Assembly: GCA_001464665.1 (NCBI GenBank)
Contig: LNDP01000025.1
Location: 62,001 to 126,000 of the forward strand
Direction of reading: 5' to 3'
Length of the DNA stretch: 64,000 nt
Origin: Acidobacteria bacterium Ga0074141
GTDB taxonomy: Bacteria; Acidobacteriota; Blastocatellia; Pyrinomonadales; Pyrinomonadaceae
Within the stretch, counting starts at the first letter, position 1, and each line of letters opens with the position of its first letter. This document shows positions 18,892-28,711 of this stretch, in pieces. The translations under genes were made by a program, and so were the position numbers. The notes beneath the pieces were generated by a model that had not been told where the DNA came from, did not search any database, and was given only the letters and a program-made list of their open reading frames with translations.

Positions 18892-20778
18892 TTACCACGA
18901 TATATTGTCTAAATTCGCAATCGGTTTTCTGTCATCGAGACTTTCGGTTTGTTTGCCTAAAAGCTCGACAAAGCGATCAGAATCTCTAAGATTTTTTGCG
19001 AAACGAAATCCGCATCGCTTTTCGATCTCAGTCAAGGTGGCTTCGAAAACCTCGAACTGCTCCCAATCGAATTTTTCTAACTGATTCAGATTTTGTGTAA
19101 GGATAAACCCTTTGCTTCTTAGGCTGTCGCTTTCGACATAAACGATTACCTTAAAAAACTCCTGGGGGATCTTGATCCCACGATAAATGCGATCGTCGGG
19201 GCTGAAAATCGGACCGCCGAAGACGCTCACTCGCAAATCCTTTACTGTTGCTTTGTTAAAAACCTCATCTTCCAATCGACCCCAGATGCCGCCATACTTC
19301 GTCTGGTTGAAGTCCTCCATTTGCGGCAGTATGTTGGGAAAGAAGAACGAGTCACTATTAGCATTTTGGGCTTCTTCAAGAGTTCCCCAGAGCAAATCCG
19401 CTCGGCGGGCGATGTGACCGCGATCAAGCGGGTTATTCTTGTATAAGAAATTATCTATCTGATATTCCGCGGGAATGTCGGGGTCAAGTATAAACGGAAT
19501 GCCCTTGCGGTTGAGCTTCTTCAAATTTGAGCCGTCAATGTTCCACGCGACCCAAAACGCAAATCGGCGGGATTTATTCAAGGCAAGTGAAAAATGCGTA
19601 TAATTTATGATTGAAGACCCGTTTCTTTCGAAAGCAAAGGCTTCGTTAGCGGCCGACAATTTCGGCATTTCGACACTGTGGTTCGTCAAAAACTCCGGAT
19701 CGTATCCGAGACGGAATGTTTCGGCAATAACCGTTGATGATGCCGGCGGAATAAGTGTTATTCCGAGTTTTTCAAACACCGAGCTGGGATAGCAGGCGAT
19801 TCCGTGATCATCGTTGTTGCCCGGGCCTTCGCCCGCAAAGTGCAAGCCCGCCATAATTTTCGTCGGTTTTCCACTGGCTGCCGTGAAGAGCCAAACCGAG
19901 CCGGAGTCGCCCGGCATACTAATTTGGCTGTTCGCCGCTGGATGATTTGGGTCAGGTCCGATCTCAAATCCCCCGATCGAGCGAGCGCCAATAGATCCCC
20001 GGTAATTGATTTTCACCATCACGTCCACTCGCCGTACAATACCGTGTGTGACATCAGTTGTTCTGCCGCTCTTGACTACCTTATCGCCGAGTTCCGGTTC
20101 GCCGATTTGCTCGACTTCAACACCTAAATCAAGTATCTCCTTGTTAAATCCACGGCCCTCAATACTCGCTATCGCACAATCTCCTGGCGGTCCGAGATGC
20201 GAACGAACTAATTTTCCGAGGCGCGTAAGATGAACACGATTGTCGTCACGTGGACCGGGTTGGACGACATCATCGCCAATTCGACCGTTATTACCGTGCA
20301 GAACGTGCCAGTTGCTTAGTATGTACGGGGCACCGCTATCTTTGTCATAAACGATACAGCCTAGCGTCCCGGCAGATGAGCTTTTGTTGGCCACGCTCAC
20401 TCCGGGTTGAATCGGGTCTAACCTTATCTTGCGTCGATTTATTTCATTCTCGGCAACTACGACATAATCAACCTGAAACGTTCGTTCAATGACATCCGTC
20501 GGAACTGAAACGCCATCGATTTCAATTGATGGCGGAATCATTGTAGTGTCGAGCGATTCCAAGACATCAAGGGCTGCTTTTTCCTCGACCGTAAATTGAA
20601 TAGCAACCTCATCGGTGGACTTTCCTTCAACCGTCTTGTACCCGATCCCGATTGAAGTAATGTTCTCATCCGACAAAAAACCGACGCCTTCGGTTCTGAT
20701 AAACTGCCGTAGTTTCTCCATAAATGCAGGAGAATTGGCATTGTTCCGTTTACTCGATACTTTACTTTTCTTTGTCAT
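18892..20778 (-). CDS. trypsin-like serine protease fused to DNA/RNA non-specific endonuclease (NUC1)
   Basis: 628 aa without signal peptide. Residues about 30-110 form a small alpha/beta domain as found before Nal1-type trypsin folds. Residues about 130-330 are the protease: SNWHVLHG (His), GPPGDCAIASI (Asp) and MPGDSGSVW (Ser). Residues about 370-600 are a NUC1/Serratia-type nuclease: NPLDRGHIARR (catalytic His) and a metal-binding Asn/Glu region FFFPNILPQMEDFNQ...WGRLE. Both active sites look intact. A cytoplasmic chain holding a protease and a nuclease suggests that self-cleavage could release or activate the nuclease. That mechanism is inference. Flanked by long noncoding DNA, so monocistronic. 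Confidence 0.88.
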   Translation of the reverse strand: MTKKSKVSSKRNNANSPAFMEKLRQFIRTEGVGFLSDENITSIGIGYKTVEGKSTDEVAIQFTVEEKAALDVLESLDTTMIPPSIEIDGVSVPTDVIERTFQVDYVVVAENEINRRKIRLDPIQPGVSVANKSSSAGTLGCIVYDKDSGAPYILSNWHVLHGNNGRIGDDVVQPGPRDDNRVHLTRLGKLVRSHLGPPGDCAIASIEGRGFNKEILDLGVEVEQIGEPELGDKVVKSGRTTDVTHGIVRRVDVMVKINYRGSIGARSIGGFEIGPDPNHPAANSQISMPGDSGSVWLFTAASGKPTKIMAGLHFAGEGPGNNDDHGIACYPSSVFEKLGITLIPPASSTVIAETFRLGYDPEFLTNHSVEMPKLSAANEAFAFERNGSSIINYTHFSLALNKSRRFAFWVAWNIDGSNLKKLNRKGIPFILDPDIPAEYQIDNFLYKNNPLDRGHIARRADLLWGTLEEAQNANSDSFFFPNILPQMEDFNQTKYGGIWGRLEDEVFNKATVKDLRVSVFGGPIFSPDDRIYRGIKIPQEFFKVIVYVESDSLRSKGFILTQNLNQLEKFDWEQFEVFEATLTEIEKRCGFRFAKNLRDSDRFVELLGKQTESLDDRKPIANLDNISW

Positions 20779-21510
20779 AATGTACTCCGCCCACCTTAGC
20801 TGTCATAACAGACCGACGATTCAACTGGTGACCGATGCCAGAATCTCGAGTTCTGCGAACTCGATCATCATCTAGGTCATACAAAATCATTTAAACAACT
20901 GGCTACAAAAAAATTTGCTTGAACTTGCGAGTTGGAACCGGGAGAATCGGAAGGTGATCAGCCTTGGGATGGACCTGGTTTCAAGCCGGTAAGGTTAAGG
21001 GCCAAGGTTGGGGGATCAAAAAGCAATCCTCGAACCACTTAAAAATGTGAAAGCAACTGCTTGACTTTGGGCGGAATGATACACCGAGATTTTCAGAAGT
21101 CAAGAACTTTTTTTAGGTTGGATAAAAAAGTTCCGACGACGCGACGTGTTTCCGGGAATTCATGGTTCGCCCGGGAGCAGCATCGAGCTGCCGCTTCGCA
21201 GGGTCTGCCAAGATCAAATTCGAGGTAAGATGTTCGGGCGCGAGTCGCTCGAAAAATTCGGAGAAGCACTGACGATCGTGTTTGGAGGAGGCGATTCTGG
21301 CCGGAGTGAGTCCGTGCATTGTGAACAAGAACACGGGTCGTGCCAGTCGAACGGTTTTCCAAGGCCGCTTTGTGATGACGCGAATCCCGCACCGTAGCTG
21401 AGACAGAACTCTCCACGCGATCTCGGAATCCTGTCCCGATCCGGCGGGCTCTCAAGGGGACCGGTTTTTATAGCTCGTTCAAGAATTCTTCATCTCCAGA
21501 AAAAAAACTA
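20779..21510. other. long intergenic stretch
   Basis: About 730 bp with no frame that carries a recognisable domain. A minus-strand frame at 21093-21455 and overlapping short frames lack ribosome sites and show no family signature. The promoter of the protease-nuclease gene should lie at the left edge (around 20790-20870), but no clear boxes could be assigned. Confidence 0.35.
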
Positions 21511-21538
21511 TTGACATCGTTTCTAGGGTCGTGATAAT
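21511..21538 (+). promoter_or_regulatory. sigma70-type promoter, TTGACA-16-GATAAT
   Basis: A perfect -35 box TTGACA (21511-21516) is followed after 16 bp by GATAAT (21533-21538), five of six consensus bases, preceded by an A-tract. It points toward the VCBS gene at 22024 and would give a leader of nearly 480 nt. Confidence 0.6.
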
Positions 21539-21827
21539 TTTTCGGTCAAGTTATTTTCGTTTTTCTGGCCGTGCCTTGGTGCGGCGTCGTCCGGAGAGAT
21601 ACCGGGCATTTAGCTGGGGTTCCCCCATTTTCAGCTAGATGGCTTTACGTTTTTTCCCATTCGCGAGATTCCAAGACGGTTCTTCCACGGAGATGCCTGG
21701 CTCGAAAAGCGTGGTGTATAGCGAGACGCATTTTGCCGAGCGAGCCGTTCAGATCGTCTGTAATCGAAGGAGCGGAATTGGGACACAGCAGGACGAGTTA
21801 GCAAAGAGTGTGAAGGAAAGAATTGAA

Positions 21828-21921
21828 GCCGGCCGGTAATTGGCGTTACCGACCGGCTCTCTTGGTTCATAGAACGGGACCCGAGGGTTCCGTAGTATGC
21901 CCCCAAACAAGCGCATACTAC
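21828..21921 (+). other. two strong hairpins in the leader of the VCBS/RHS locus 2
   Basis: Hairpin 1: gccggccggtaa (21828-21839) pairs with ttaccgaccggc (21846-21857), 12 bp with one mismatch and a 6-nt loop. Hairpin 2: gtagtatgc (21892-21900) pairs perfectly with gcatactac (21913-21921), 12-nt loop. Neither is followed by a good T-run. They sit between the 21511 promoter and the start at 22024, so an RNA-level control element or remnants of palindromic repeats are possible. Confidence 0.45.
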
Positions 21922-22023
21922 ACCCACCAGTCCCCAAAAATCAACATACGACCGCCGCTGGGCGGCCATCCGGCCTTTGCCAAAGGGCTCGGTTCGGCCG
22001 TCCGAGGGAGAGAGGTTCACCTG

Positions 22024-23238
22024 ATGTCAAGATCGAAGAGTTCAAAACGGGCGAAGCAGATGCCGATGGAAGCACCGACAGCCGAGCCGACCGTTACACA
22101 CGAAGCCGCCGGAGGACGCACAAGCTCCGTGATTCGCTATTTCCGGCAGCGTCTCTGGCTTGTCCCCGTTGTGCTGCTGCTCGTGGCTGGCGTTGCCGGT
22201 GCCACGCTCAAGTACATGGAGGAGGATGCCCGCCGGCAGAACGCGATGAAGCCGCGCGACCGCTCGCTGCTCTCGGCGATCAATCCCTATGTGACGAGCC
22301 CGAGCCCGACGCCGACGCCTCAGCTCTCGAAGGAGTACATCTATGCGGGTTCGCGGCTGCTTGCGGTCGAGGATGCGAACGCCAATGCCGCACCGCCGGC
22401 CGATCTTGCCGTCTGGCGGCCTTCGACAGGCGTCTGGTGGGTGCTCGGCGGCCCAGGCTCACAGCAGACGTCGTTCGAATGGGGCGGTACCGGAGACAAG
22501 CCGGTCCCGGGCGACTTTGACGGCGACGGCAAGACGGATTTCTCGATCTACAGAGAATCGACCGGCGAATGGTGGATCTACCGCTCATCCGACAGCACCT
22601 CGACGACCCTCGCCTTTGGCCAGACCGGCGACCTGCCCGCAGTTGGTGACTACGACGGCGACGGCCGCTCGGATGCCGCACTTTACCGGCCATCGAACGG
22701 CACCTGGTACATCACCCGTAGCTCGGACAACACGAACTATCAGGTCCAGTTCGGGCTTTCGAGCGACACGCCCGCACCGGGCGACTTTGACGGCGACGGC
22801 AAGGCCGACATCGCCGTTTACCGCAGCTCGAACACGACGTTTTACACCTATCGCAGCTCGGACCTGACCGTCGCGACCACCAGCTTCAGCACCGGCACAC
22901 CCGTCCCGGCCGACTACGACGGCGACGGAAAGGCCAACTACGCGGTAAGAAGCGGTGCCGACTGGAAGATCCTCTCGGCTTTCCCGAACATTATCACCGG
23001 TTCCGGATCGCCACAGTCATCGGAGAGCGTTCATACCGTTTCGTGGGAGAACGGAGGCGACATTGCCGTCCACAACGACTACGACGGCGACGGCATCGTT
23101 GACATCGCCGTCTGGCGCGACTCGAACGGCACCTGGTACATCCGCCAATCAAGCAAACTCGGCCAACAGGACGAACTCCGCCAGGTCCAATGGGGAGCGA
23201 GCGACGACATACCAGTACCGGCGTTCTATCGGCGGTAG
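22024..23238 (+). CDS. membrane-anchored VCBS/FG-GAP repeat protein
   Basis: 404 aa. The frame is open from 21823, but the ATG at 22024 has GAGAGAGG upstream and gives a sensible N-terminus (MSRSKSSKRAKQ). Cytoplasmic basic tail, one membrane helix at about residues 42-62 (LWLVPVVLLLVAGVAGATL), a Pro-rich linker, then five D-x-DGDG calcium loops alternating with YRPSNGTWYI-type strands, a partial beta-propeller. Clearly paralogous to the N-terminal VCBS block of the RHS protein at 9864, but encoded as a separate gene 66 nt ahead of the second RHS gene. Confidence 0.85.
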   Translation: MSRSKSSKRAKQMPMEAPTAEPTVTHEAAGGRTSSVIRYFRQRLWLVPVVLLLVAGVAGATLKYMEEDARRQNAMKPRDRSLLSAINPYVTSPSPTPTPQLSKEYIYAGSRLLAVEDANANAAPPADLAVWRPSTGVWWVLGGPGSQQTSFEWGGTGDKPVPGDFDGDGKTDFSIYRESTGEWWIYRSSDSTSTTLAFGQTGDLPAVGDYDGDGRSDAALYRPSNGTWYITRSSDNTNYQVQFGLSSDTPAPGDFDGDGKADIAVYRSSNTTFYTYRSSDLTVATTSFSTGTPVPADYDGDGKANYAVRSGADWKILSAFPNIITGSGSPQSSESVHTVSWENGGDIAVHNDYDGDGIVDIAVWRDSNGTWYIRQSSKLGQQDELRQVQWGASDDIPVPAFYRR

Positions 23239-23304
23239 GCGGAGAGACGCTACTTAAATAAAGTTCTGAATCGCGGGCAATCAAGAATCGAGTTGAGGAT
23301 CGTT

Positions 23305-26300
23305 ATGTACGCAAAGATAAAAGAGCACATTTACTTCCAAGAAAGAATCGGTTTTCCGATGTTTTTGACCTTTCTTTTTTTGATACTTGGCAATTATTCA
23401 GTTGCGGGACAAGGTGACGTTTATGATCCGTCTAATCCTAAGCGTGGCGTAGTGCCCGGATCTTCGTATTCGATGGCAGGTGTGGAGAACATCAACCTGA
23501 CCTCTGGAAACGTAATGCTAAATATGCCGCTCGCTGTTCTGCCCCCGGGGAGAGGAGGAATGTCGGGGTCGATTGGTCTTTCGTACAACTCGAAGCTTTA
23601 CGACACCTCGGTCGAGCAGTTACTTGATCAGAACAATCAAATCTCAAATCAGAACGTAGTCGTCCCAAGCCCGTCTGGAGGTTGGCGACTGGTCAACTCT
23701 CTTGATTACACCTTTCTGGTAACCAGTCGGTTTCAGTCAAGCCCGCCAGTTGAATGCGATACTAGTGATTATGACTATTCGAAGAACGGGTTTATTTGGA
23801 AAGTTCAAATCATTTTCCCCGATGGCAACAAAAAGGAATTCAGGCCGGTTGGTCATGATGATTACTTTCAGGACGGGTATTACAACGTCTCTGCGAACGG
23901 CTGGGAATCGTGGGCTACGCGCGACACAGTCGGTGGTAATCCGACTACCTACGTATGCAGCATGGGGATTCGGCCTCTTACGACATCACCAATGGTCTAC
24001 TACAGCACCGATGGGAGCTTTCTTCGGCTAGTCGTCGAGCACGATTCGAATCCTAACAACACGAGTGGTGCAAACAACCCATGGACGCTATATTTCCCTG
24101 ACGGGAGTTACTACCAGAGCTCGACCAAGAGACTGACTGACAGATACGGTAACTTTATTCAGAAAATCACGTTCACCCACAACAACCAGAGCGCAACCGG
24201 AATAGAGGACGCTATAGGACGTCGCATTTTCAGCACCGAAGGAGCAACGTCGAGCGAGACAGATGTCTTTATGACCGGATTTGGGAATGCGGAACTCAAG
24301 TGGACGGTAAAGTGGAAAGGAGTTTACGTAAAGCGCGAGTATGAAACCACCGGGAACGCTGATGTTCGCGAGCGTGGTGGTACCTCGACCCAAATCGGTG
24401 ATTTTCATTTCGATAGGTTCGTTGATGAGCTAATCCTTCCGAATCAATTAGGCAGTTTGAAATACACCTTCGGATACAACGGCAGCGATGTGCCGATTCC
24501 CCAGAACGAGGAATCTGAGGGTTGGGGGGAGCTAAATTTGATCGAGCTCCCGTCTGGTGCACTATCCGAATTTGAGTATAAGTGGGACGAAGGAACGATT
24601 TTCACACCAAAGACACATGAAGTGCTCGGGAACTCGATCAAAAAGAAGAGGCTGACTTACGCCATTGAATACGACGGATCGGCGCCGGTGCCGGTTACCG
24701 ATGAGTGGATCTATTCGATTAGCCGGTACGGAAGCTCAGTGACTGGCCCAGACGGGGCGACAATGACTCAATTGCACGGCGACACAGCGAGAGACACGGC
24801 AGACAATGGGCTGGTATTCTGGATAGAGAATTCGAACGGAGTACGAATCGACAAGTTGTGGGCGAACAATGTGCCAGTGCATGGGGGTCCAGTACAAACC
24901 AACTCGTTCGTCAAAGCAGAGCTCACGTCGATCAAGAATGCTTCCGGAGTAAACACACTGACCGCGATCAAAGTGTTCACGCAGGACAAGAACGGGAACA
25001 CGACATCGATTGCGGAGTACGGGTTCATCCCGTATGACGCCGTGGAGAGGGACGGCAGCGGTATCGTCACGGGCCTCCCGACTAATCTGGATCCTCCAAT
25101 CCGAACGACCTACACAAGCTACTACAATCCTACGCCGGATTCGTCTGATGTTACATCTGACGATCCAGAAGCCTATTGGAACTTCTCAAATGTAAAGGGC
25201 GTCGTTGCAGCAACCGAGATTCAAAATTCATCAAATACCCCAGTAGCCAGGAGCGAGTTCTTTTACGATAATTATTCGACAACCGCGAACCCGACTGAAA
25301 CCAAAGTCTGGGACTCATTCAAAGGCGGGCAGTATCGGGCTTACAGCAATCCGCTGACGGCTACAAATTCTATTTCAACATTCGCGGTTTATGATCCGCA
25401 CGGGAATGTTACGCAGACGACGGATGCGAATGGCACGGTTACGCAGATCACGTATGGAGATGTGGCAGGGCCGAACGGGAATGTGACCGGGCTTTACCCG
25501 ACGCAGACCATTGCGGCGCATGGGACGCCGCTCGCGAGGACCTCGACGGCGGTGTATGACTTCTACACGGGCCTGCCGACCTCTACGACGGATTTGGATA
25601 ACGGTGTCACGAACGCGACGGAGTATGACGCGCTTGGCCGGCCGATCATTGCAAAGACCGCGGTTGGGACGGCTCTTGAAGCGTGGACGCAGACTACCTA
25701 CAACGATGTGGATCGCTACATAGTCGTCCGCTCGGATCTCGAAACCAAGGAAGACGGCCGTAAGGTCGCGGTGCAGCATTTTGATCAACTCGGAAGAGTG
25801 CGCCTTTCTCGGTCGATCGAGAACATCGCCACCGAAGACCCGACCAACGAACAGCACGGCATAAAGGTCCAGACGCGTTACAAGACGGTCAATGGATTCA
25901 CTTATCAGCTAACGTCAAATCCCTACCGTGCAAACTATTCAAACAACGAAACCGACCCGACGATGGGTTGGACATTGGCGACCGCCTGGAGCAACGGAAA
26001 GCGATCGGAGATACAGACTTTCTCCGGTGCCGGCCTGCCTTTGGCCTTCGGCGGTACAAACGAAAATTCGACGGGCATCGTCCGCACGGACATCGACGCC
26101 AATCGCACGCTCGTCACCGATCAGGCCGGGAAGCGCCGGATCAGCAAGACGAACGCTCTTGGGCAATTGGAAGAGGTTTGGGAGGTGCTCGGGGCGAACG
26201 AGCCGGGTTCGGAGAGCGTCGCGTTCCCGAACACGACGGTCGCCCATGGCTTCAGGACCGCCTATGGCTATGACACGCTCAATAACCTGACGACCGTATC

Positions 26301-28653
26301 CCAAGGGGTTCAGACGCGGACCTTCGGCTACAGCAGCCTCTCGCGCCTGCTTTCGGCCGCGAACCCGGAAAGCGGCACCATCAGCTACCAATATGACGAC
26401 GGCGGTAACTTGACCCGTAAGACGGATGCCCGCGGAGTGCGGACGGACTACGTTTACGATGCTCTTAACCGCGTGACGAACCGTAACTACTCGACGCCGG
26501 GCGGGACGCCGCCTAACTATCAGGTGACGCCGAATGTCACATACACCTACGACGATCCGGCTGTGCCGAATTCGCGAGGCCGGCTGACGAAGGTTTCAAG
26601 CAGTATTTCGACGACGGAGTACACTGAGTTCGACATTCTCGGCAGGGTGAAGGCCCACAAACAGACAACGGACGGACAGGACTACACGACGGGTTATGTT
26701 TACAACCTGAGCGGGGCTTTGATCGAGCAGACGTATCCTTCGGGCCGGAAGGTGAAGAGCACTTTGGATGCGGATGGGAATCTTGCACAGGTTCATAGCC
26801 GGAAGAGTTCGACCGACATCTGGCGGCCCTATGCGAGCAATTTTGTTTACACGGCGGCGGGTGCGGTTTCGAGTTTGAAGCTCGGGAACGGGAGGTTTGA
26901 GAACACGGCGTTCAACAGCCGCCTTCAACCAACGCAGATCGGCCTAGGTAGTTCGGCGGCAAACCAAGGTTTGCTAAAGCTCAACTACGATTACGGTACT
27001 ACGAGCAACAACGGCAACGTCCTGAGCCAGACGATCACGGTTCCGACGGTCGGGCAGACGCCGGGCTTCACTGCGGTACAGAGTTACACTTACGATTCGC
27101 TGAACCGTTTGAAATCGGCGACGGAGAACATCGACGCCAATCCAACGCCGTCGTGGCAGCAGACATATACCTTTGACCGCTACGGCAATCGTAATTTTGA
27201 CGAGGCTAACACCACAACGATGCCAAAGGAGTGCACGGAATCCGGCAACCCGGTCGTCTGCGAAGCGATACGGCCGATCGTTAACCCTTCGGCAAATGCG
27301 GGCGACAACCGTCTGAACGGCTACACCTTTGACCCGGCGGGGAACACAACCGTCGATGCCGACGGCCGGCAGTTCACTTACGACGCCGAGAATAAACAGG
27401 TCAAGGTAAAGGATCCACAGAACCAGACCATCGGCGAGTACTTTTACAACGGCGACGGGCTTCGGATCAAGAAGGTCGTCCCCGGCACTGGCGAAACAAC
27501 CATCTTCGTGTATGACGCTTCCAATAAACTGGTTGCCGAGTATTCAACCGTTATCGAACCGACCGCGACCGCGAAAACCAGCTATTTGACAACCGACCAT
27601 CTCGGCAGCCCAAGGGTTACGACCGACCAGTTCGGCCAAGTCGCCTCCCGGCGCGACTTCATGCCCTACGGCGAAGAGATCGCCCGACAAAACTACGGAG
27701 CAGATTCTATACGCCAAAAATTCACCGGCTATGAACGCGACGGCGAAACTGAATTAAATTACGCCAGGGCAAGGATGCAAAATCCGATTCTCGGGCGGTT
27801 TAGTTCTCCCGACCCCCTTTATTTTCAGGCAACGATGGTATTCGATCCGCAGCTGTTTAACCTATATGTCTACGTAAAGAATAACCCCGTTCGGCTGATT
27901 GATCCAACAGGCGAATCGGTAAGAGTTCGAGGGCAAAACACGATTACTGCGTTCCAGGAGATGGCTGGTGGTGAGGAAGAATTCGATAGATACTTCATAC
28001 AGGACGGCGATTACATTTTGATGCGAGATGGAATAGACCTGAGTGACGCTAATGAGGGGGTTCGTTTTCTAGCAGGACTGATAGCAGCACCGGAAATGTA
28101 CTTTTTCTACCACGGAAATGATTTTGAAGAGATCGATGATTTGTTTGACGGTGCCCTTAACGATAAAGGTAAGCTTACGAGATATGGTCAACAGCTAAAA
28201 AGGAAATTTGAGGGAAGGACGAGGGGGCAACAGCCACACATAGGTAGCTTAGTAGCTGTTTATGGAAAACCTGGCGGGATTCAGCCAGGCTCAATGAACG
28301 GAACTCCCTTGTTCGCGATAATTGCATTTAACTCAGACATCCCCGTAATTCAGGTGGGTATTGGCATGGGGAATTCGCGAAATCGAATGTTAGAAAGCTT
28401 TTCCGACGGTGGCGGCATAATTGCGCGTACCGCGCAATCTAGCGGAATAGGACAGCAGGTAAGCGCCGCGAGTTTCTTTATACATGAGGGAGCAGAGATC
28501 CAAACATACAAGCGGATCGGATTCGTGGACTTTCAAGGAAAGCCTAGCTACCAAAGAGCTCATAGCGAAGCGATGAGAATTGAAGCCCGTATCCGTGAGT
28601 CAATTGAACTCGCCGGCGGATTTTCAGGCGGTGCCGTTGCTCGTGGACAGTAA
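23305..28653 (+). CDS. secreted RHS-repeat protein with variable C-terminal tip (RHS locus 2)
   Basis: About 1782 aa. The frame extends to a TTG at 23293; the ATG at 23305 with GAGG 7 nt upstream is preferred. Signal peptide around residues 18-37 (MFLTFLFLILGNYSVAG). YD repeats fill most of the chain. A classical RHS core is present (TTDHLGSPRVTTDQFG, then YARARMQNPILGRFSSPDP and PVRLIDPTG near 27912). The 246-residue tip after DPTG is unlike the shell and ends with FFIHEGAEIQTYKRIGF and a later RAHSEAMRIEARIR, a possible HExxE-type metal site. No recognised toxin family. Best guess is a polymorphic-toxin tip. Confidence 0.88.
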   Translation: MYAKIKEHIYFQERIGFPMFLTFLFLILGNYSVAGQGDVYDPSNPKRGVVPGSSYSMAGVENINLTSGNVMLNMPLAVLPPGRGGMSGSIGLSYNSKLYDTSVEQLLDQNNQISNQNVVVPSPSGGWRLVNSLDYTFLVTSRFQSSPPVECDTSDYDYSKNGFIWKVQIIFPDGNKKEFRPVGHDDYFQDGYYNVSANGWESWATRDTVGGNPTTYVCSMGIRPLTTSPMVYYSTDGSFLRLVVEHDSNPNNTSGANNPWTLYFPDGSYYQSSTKRLTDRYGNFIQKITFTHNNQSATGIEDAIGRRIFSTEGATSSETDVFMTGFGNAELKWTVKWKGVYVKREYETTGNADVRERGGTSTQIGDFHFDRFVDELILPNQLGSLKYTFGYNGSDVPIPQNEESEGWGELNLIELPSGALSEFEYKWDEGTIFTPKTHEVLGNSIKKKRLTYAIEYDGSAPVPVTDEWIYSISRYGSSVTGPDGATMTQLHGDTARDTADNGLVFWIENSNGVRIDKLWANNVPVHGGPVQTNSFVKAELTSIKNASGVNTLTAIKVFTQDKNGNTTSIAEYGFIPYDAVERDGSGIVTGLPTNLDPPIRTTYTSYYNPTPDSSDVTSDDPEAYWNFSNVKGVVAATEIQNSSNTPVARSEFFYDNYSTTANPTETKVWDSFKGGQYRAYSNPLTATNSISTFAVYDPHGNVTQTTDANGTVTQITYGDVAGPNGNVTGLYPTQTIAAHGTPLARTSTAVYDFYTGLPTSTTDLDNGVTNATEYDALGRPIIAKTAVGTALEAWTQTTYNDVDRYIVVRSDLETKEDGRKVAVQHFDQLGRVRLSRSIENIATEDPTNEQHGIKVQTRYKTVNGFTYQLTSNPYRANYSNNETDPTMGWTLATAWSNGKRSEIQTFSGAGLPLAFGGTNENSTGIVRTDIDANRTLVTDQAGKRRISKTNALGQLEEVWEVLGANEPGSESVAFPNTTVAHGFRTAYGYDTLNNLTTVSQGVQTRTFGYSSLSRLLSAANPESGTISYQYDDGGNLTRKTDARGVRTDYVYDALNRVTNRNYSTPGGTPPNYQVTPNVTYTYDDPAVPNSRGRLTKVSSSISTTEYTEFDILGRVKAHKQTTDGQDYTTGYVYNLSGALIEQTYPSGRKVKSTLDADGNLAQVHSRKSSTDIWRPYASNFVYTAAGAVSSLKLGNGRFENTAFNSRLQPTQIGLGSSAANQGLLKLNYDYGTTSNNGNVLSQTITVPTVGQTPGFTAVQSYTYDSLNRLKSATENIDANPTPSWQQTYTFDRYGNRNFDEANTTTMPKECTESGNPVVCEAIRPIVNPSANAGDNRLNGYTFDPAGNTTVDADGRQFTYDAENKQVKVKDPQNQTIGEYFYNGDGLRIKKVVPGTGETTIFVYDASNKLVAEYSTVIEPTATAKTSYLTTDHLGSPRVTTDQFGQVASRRDFMPYGEEIARQNYGADSIRQKFTGYERDGETELNYARARMQNPILGRFSSPDPLYFQATMVFDPQLFNLYVYVKNNPVRLIDPTGESVRVRGQNTITAFQEMAGGEEEFDRYFIQDGDYILMRDGIDLSDANEGVRFLAGLIAAPEMYFFYHGNDFEEIDDLFDGALNDKGKLTRYGQQLKRKFEGRTRGQQPHIGSLVAVYGKPGGIQPGSMNGTPLFAIIAFNSDIPVIQVGIGMGNSRNRMLESFSDGGGIIARTAQSSGIGQQVSAASFFIHEGAEIQTYKRIGFVDFQGKPSYQRAHSEAMRIEARIRESIELAGGFSGGAVARGQ

Positions 28654-28711
28654 TGTGTTCGAAACGGAGAAGAACCGCGATTGAAAGCGGAGCACGCGGA
28701 GGGAGAATGTT

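Noticed and set aside
21639-21839. 66-codon plus-strand frame in the leader of RHS locus 2
   Set aside because: No ribosome site, no family, and its end overlaps the first leader hairpin; not enough support for a gene.
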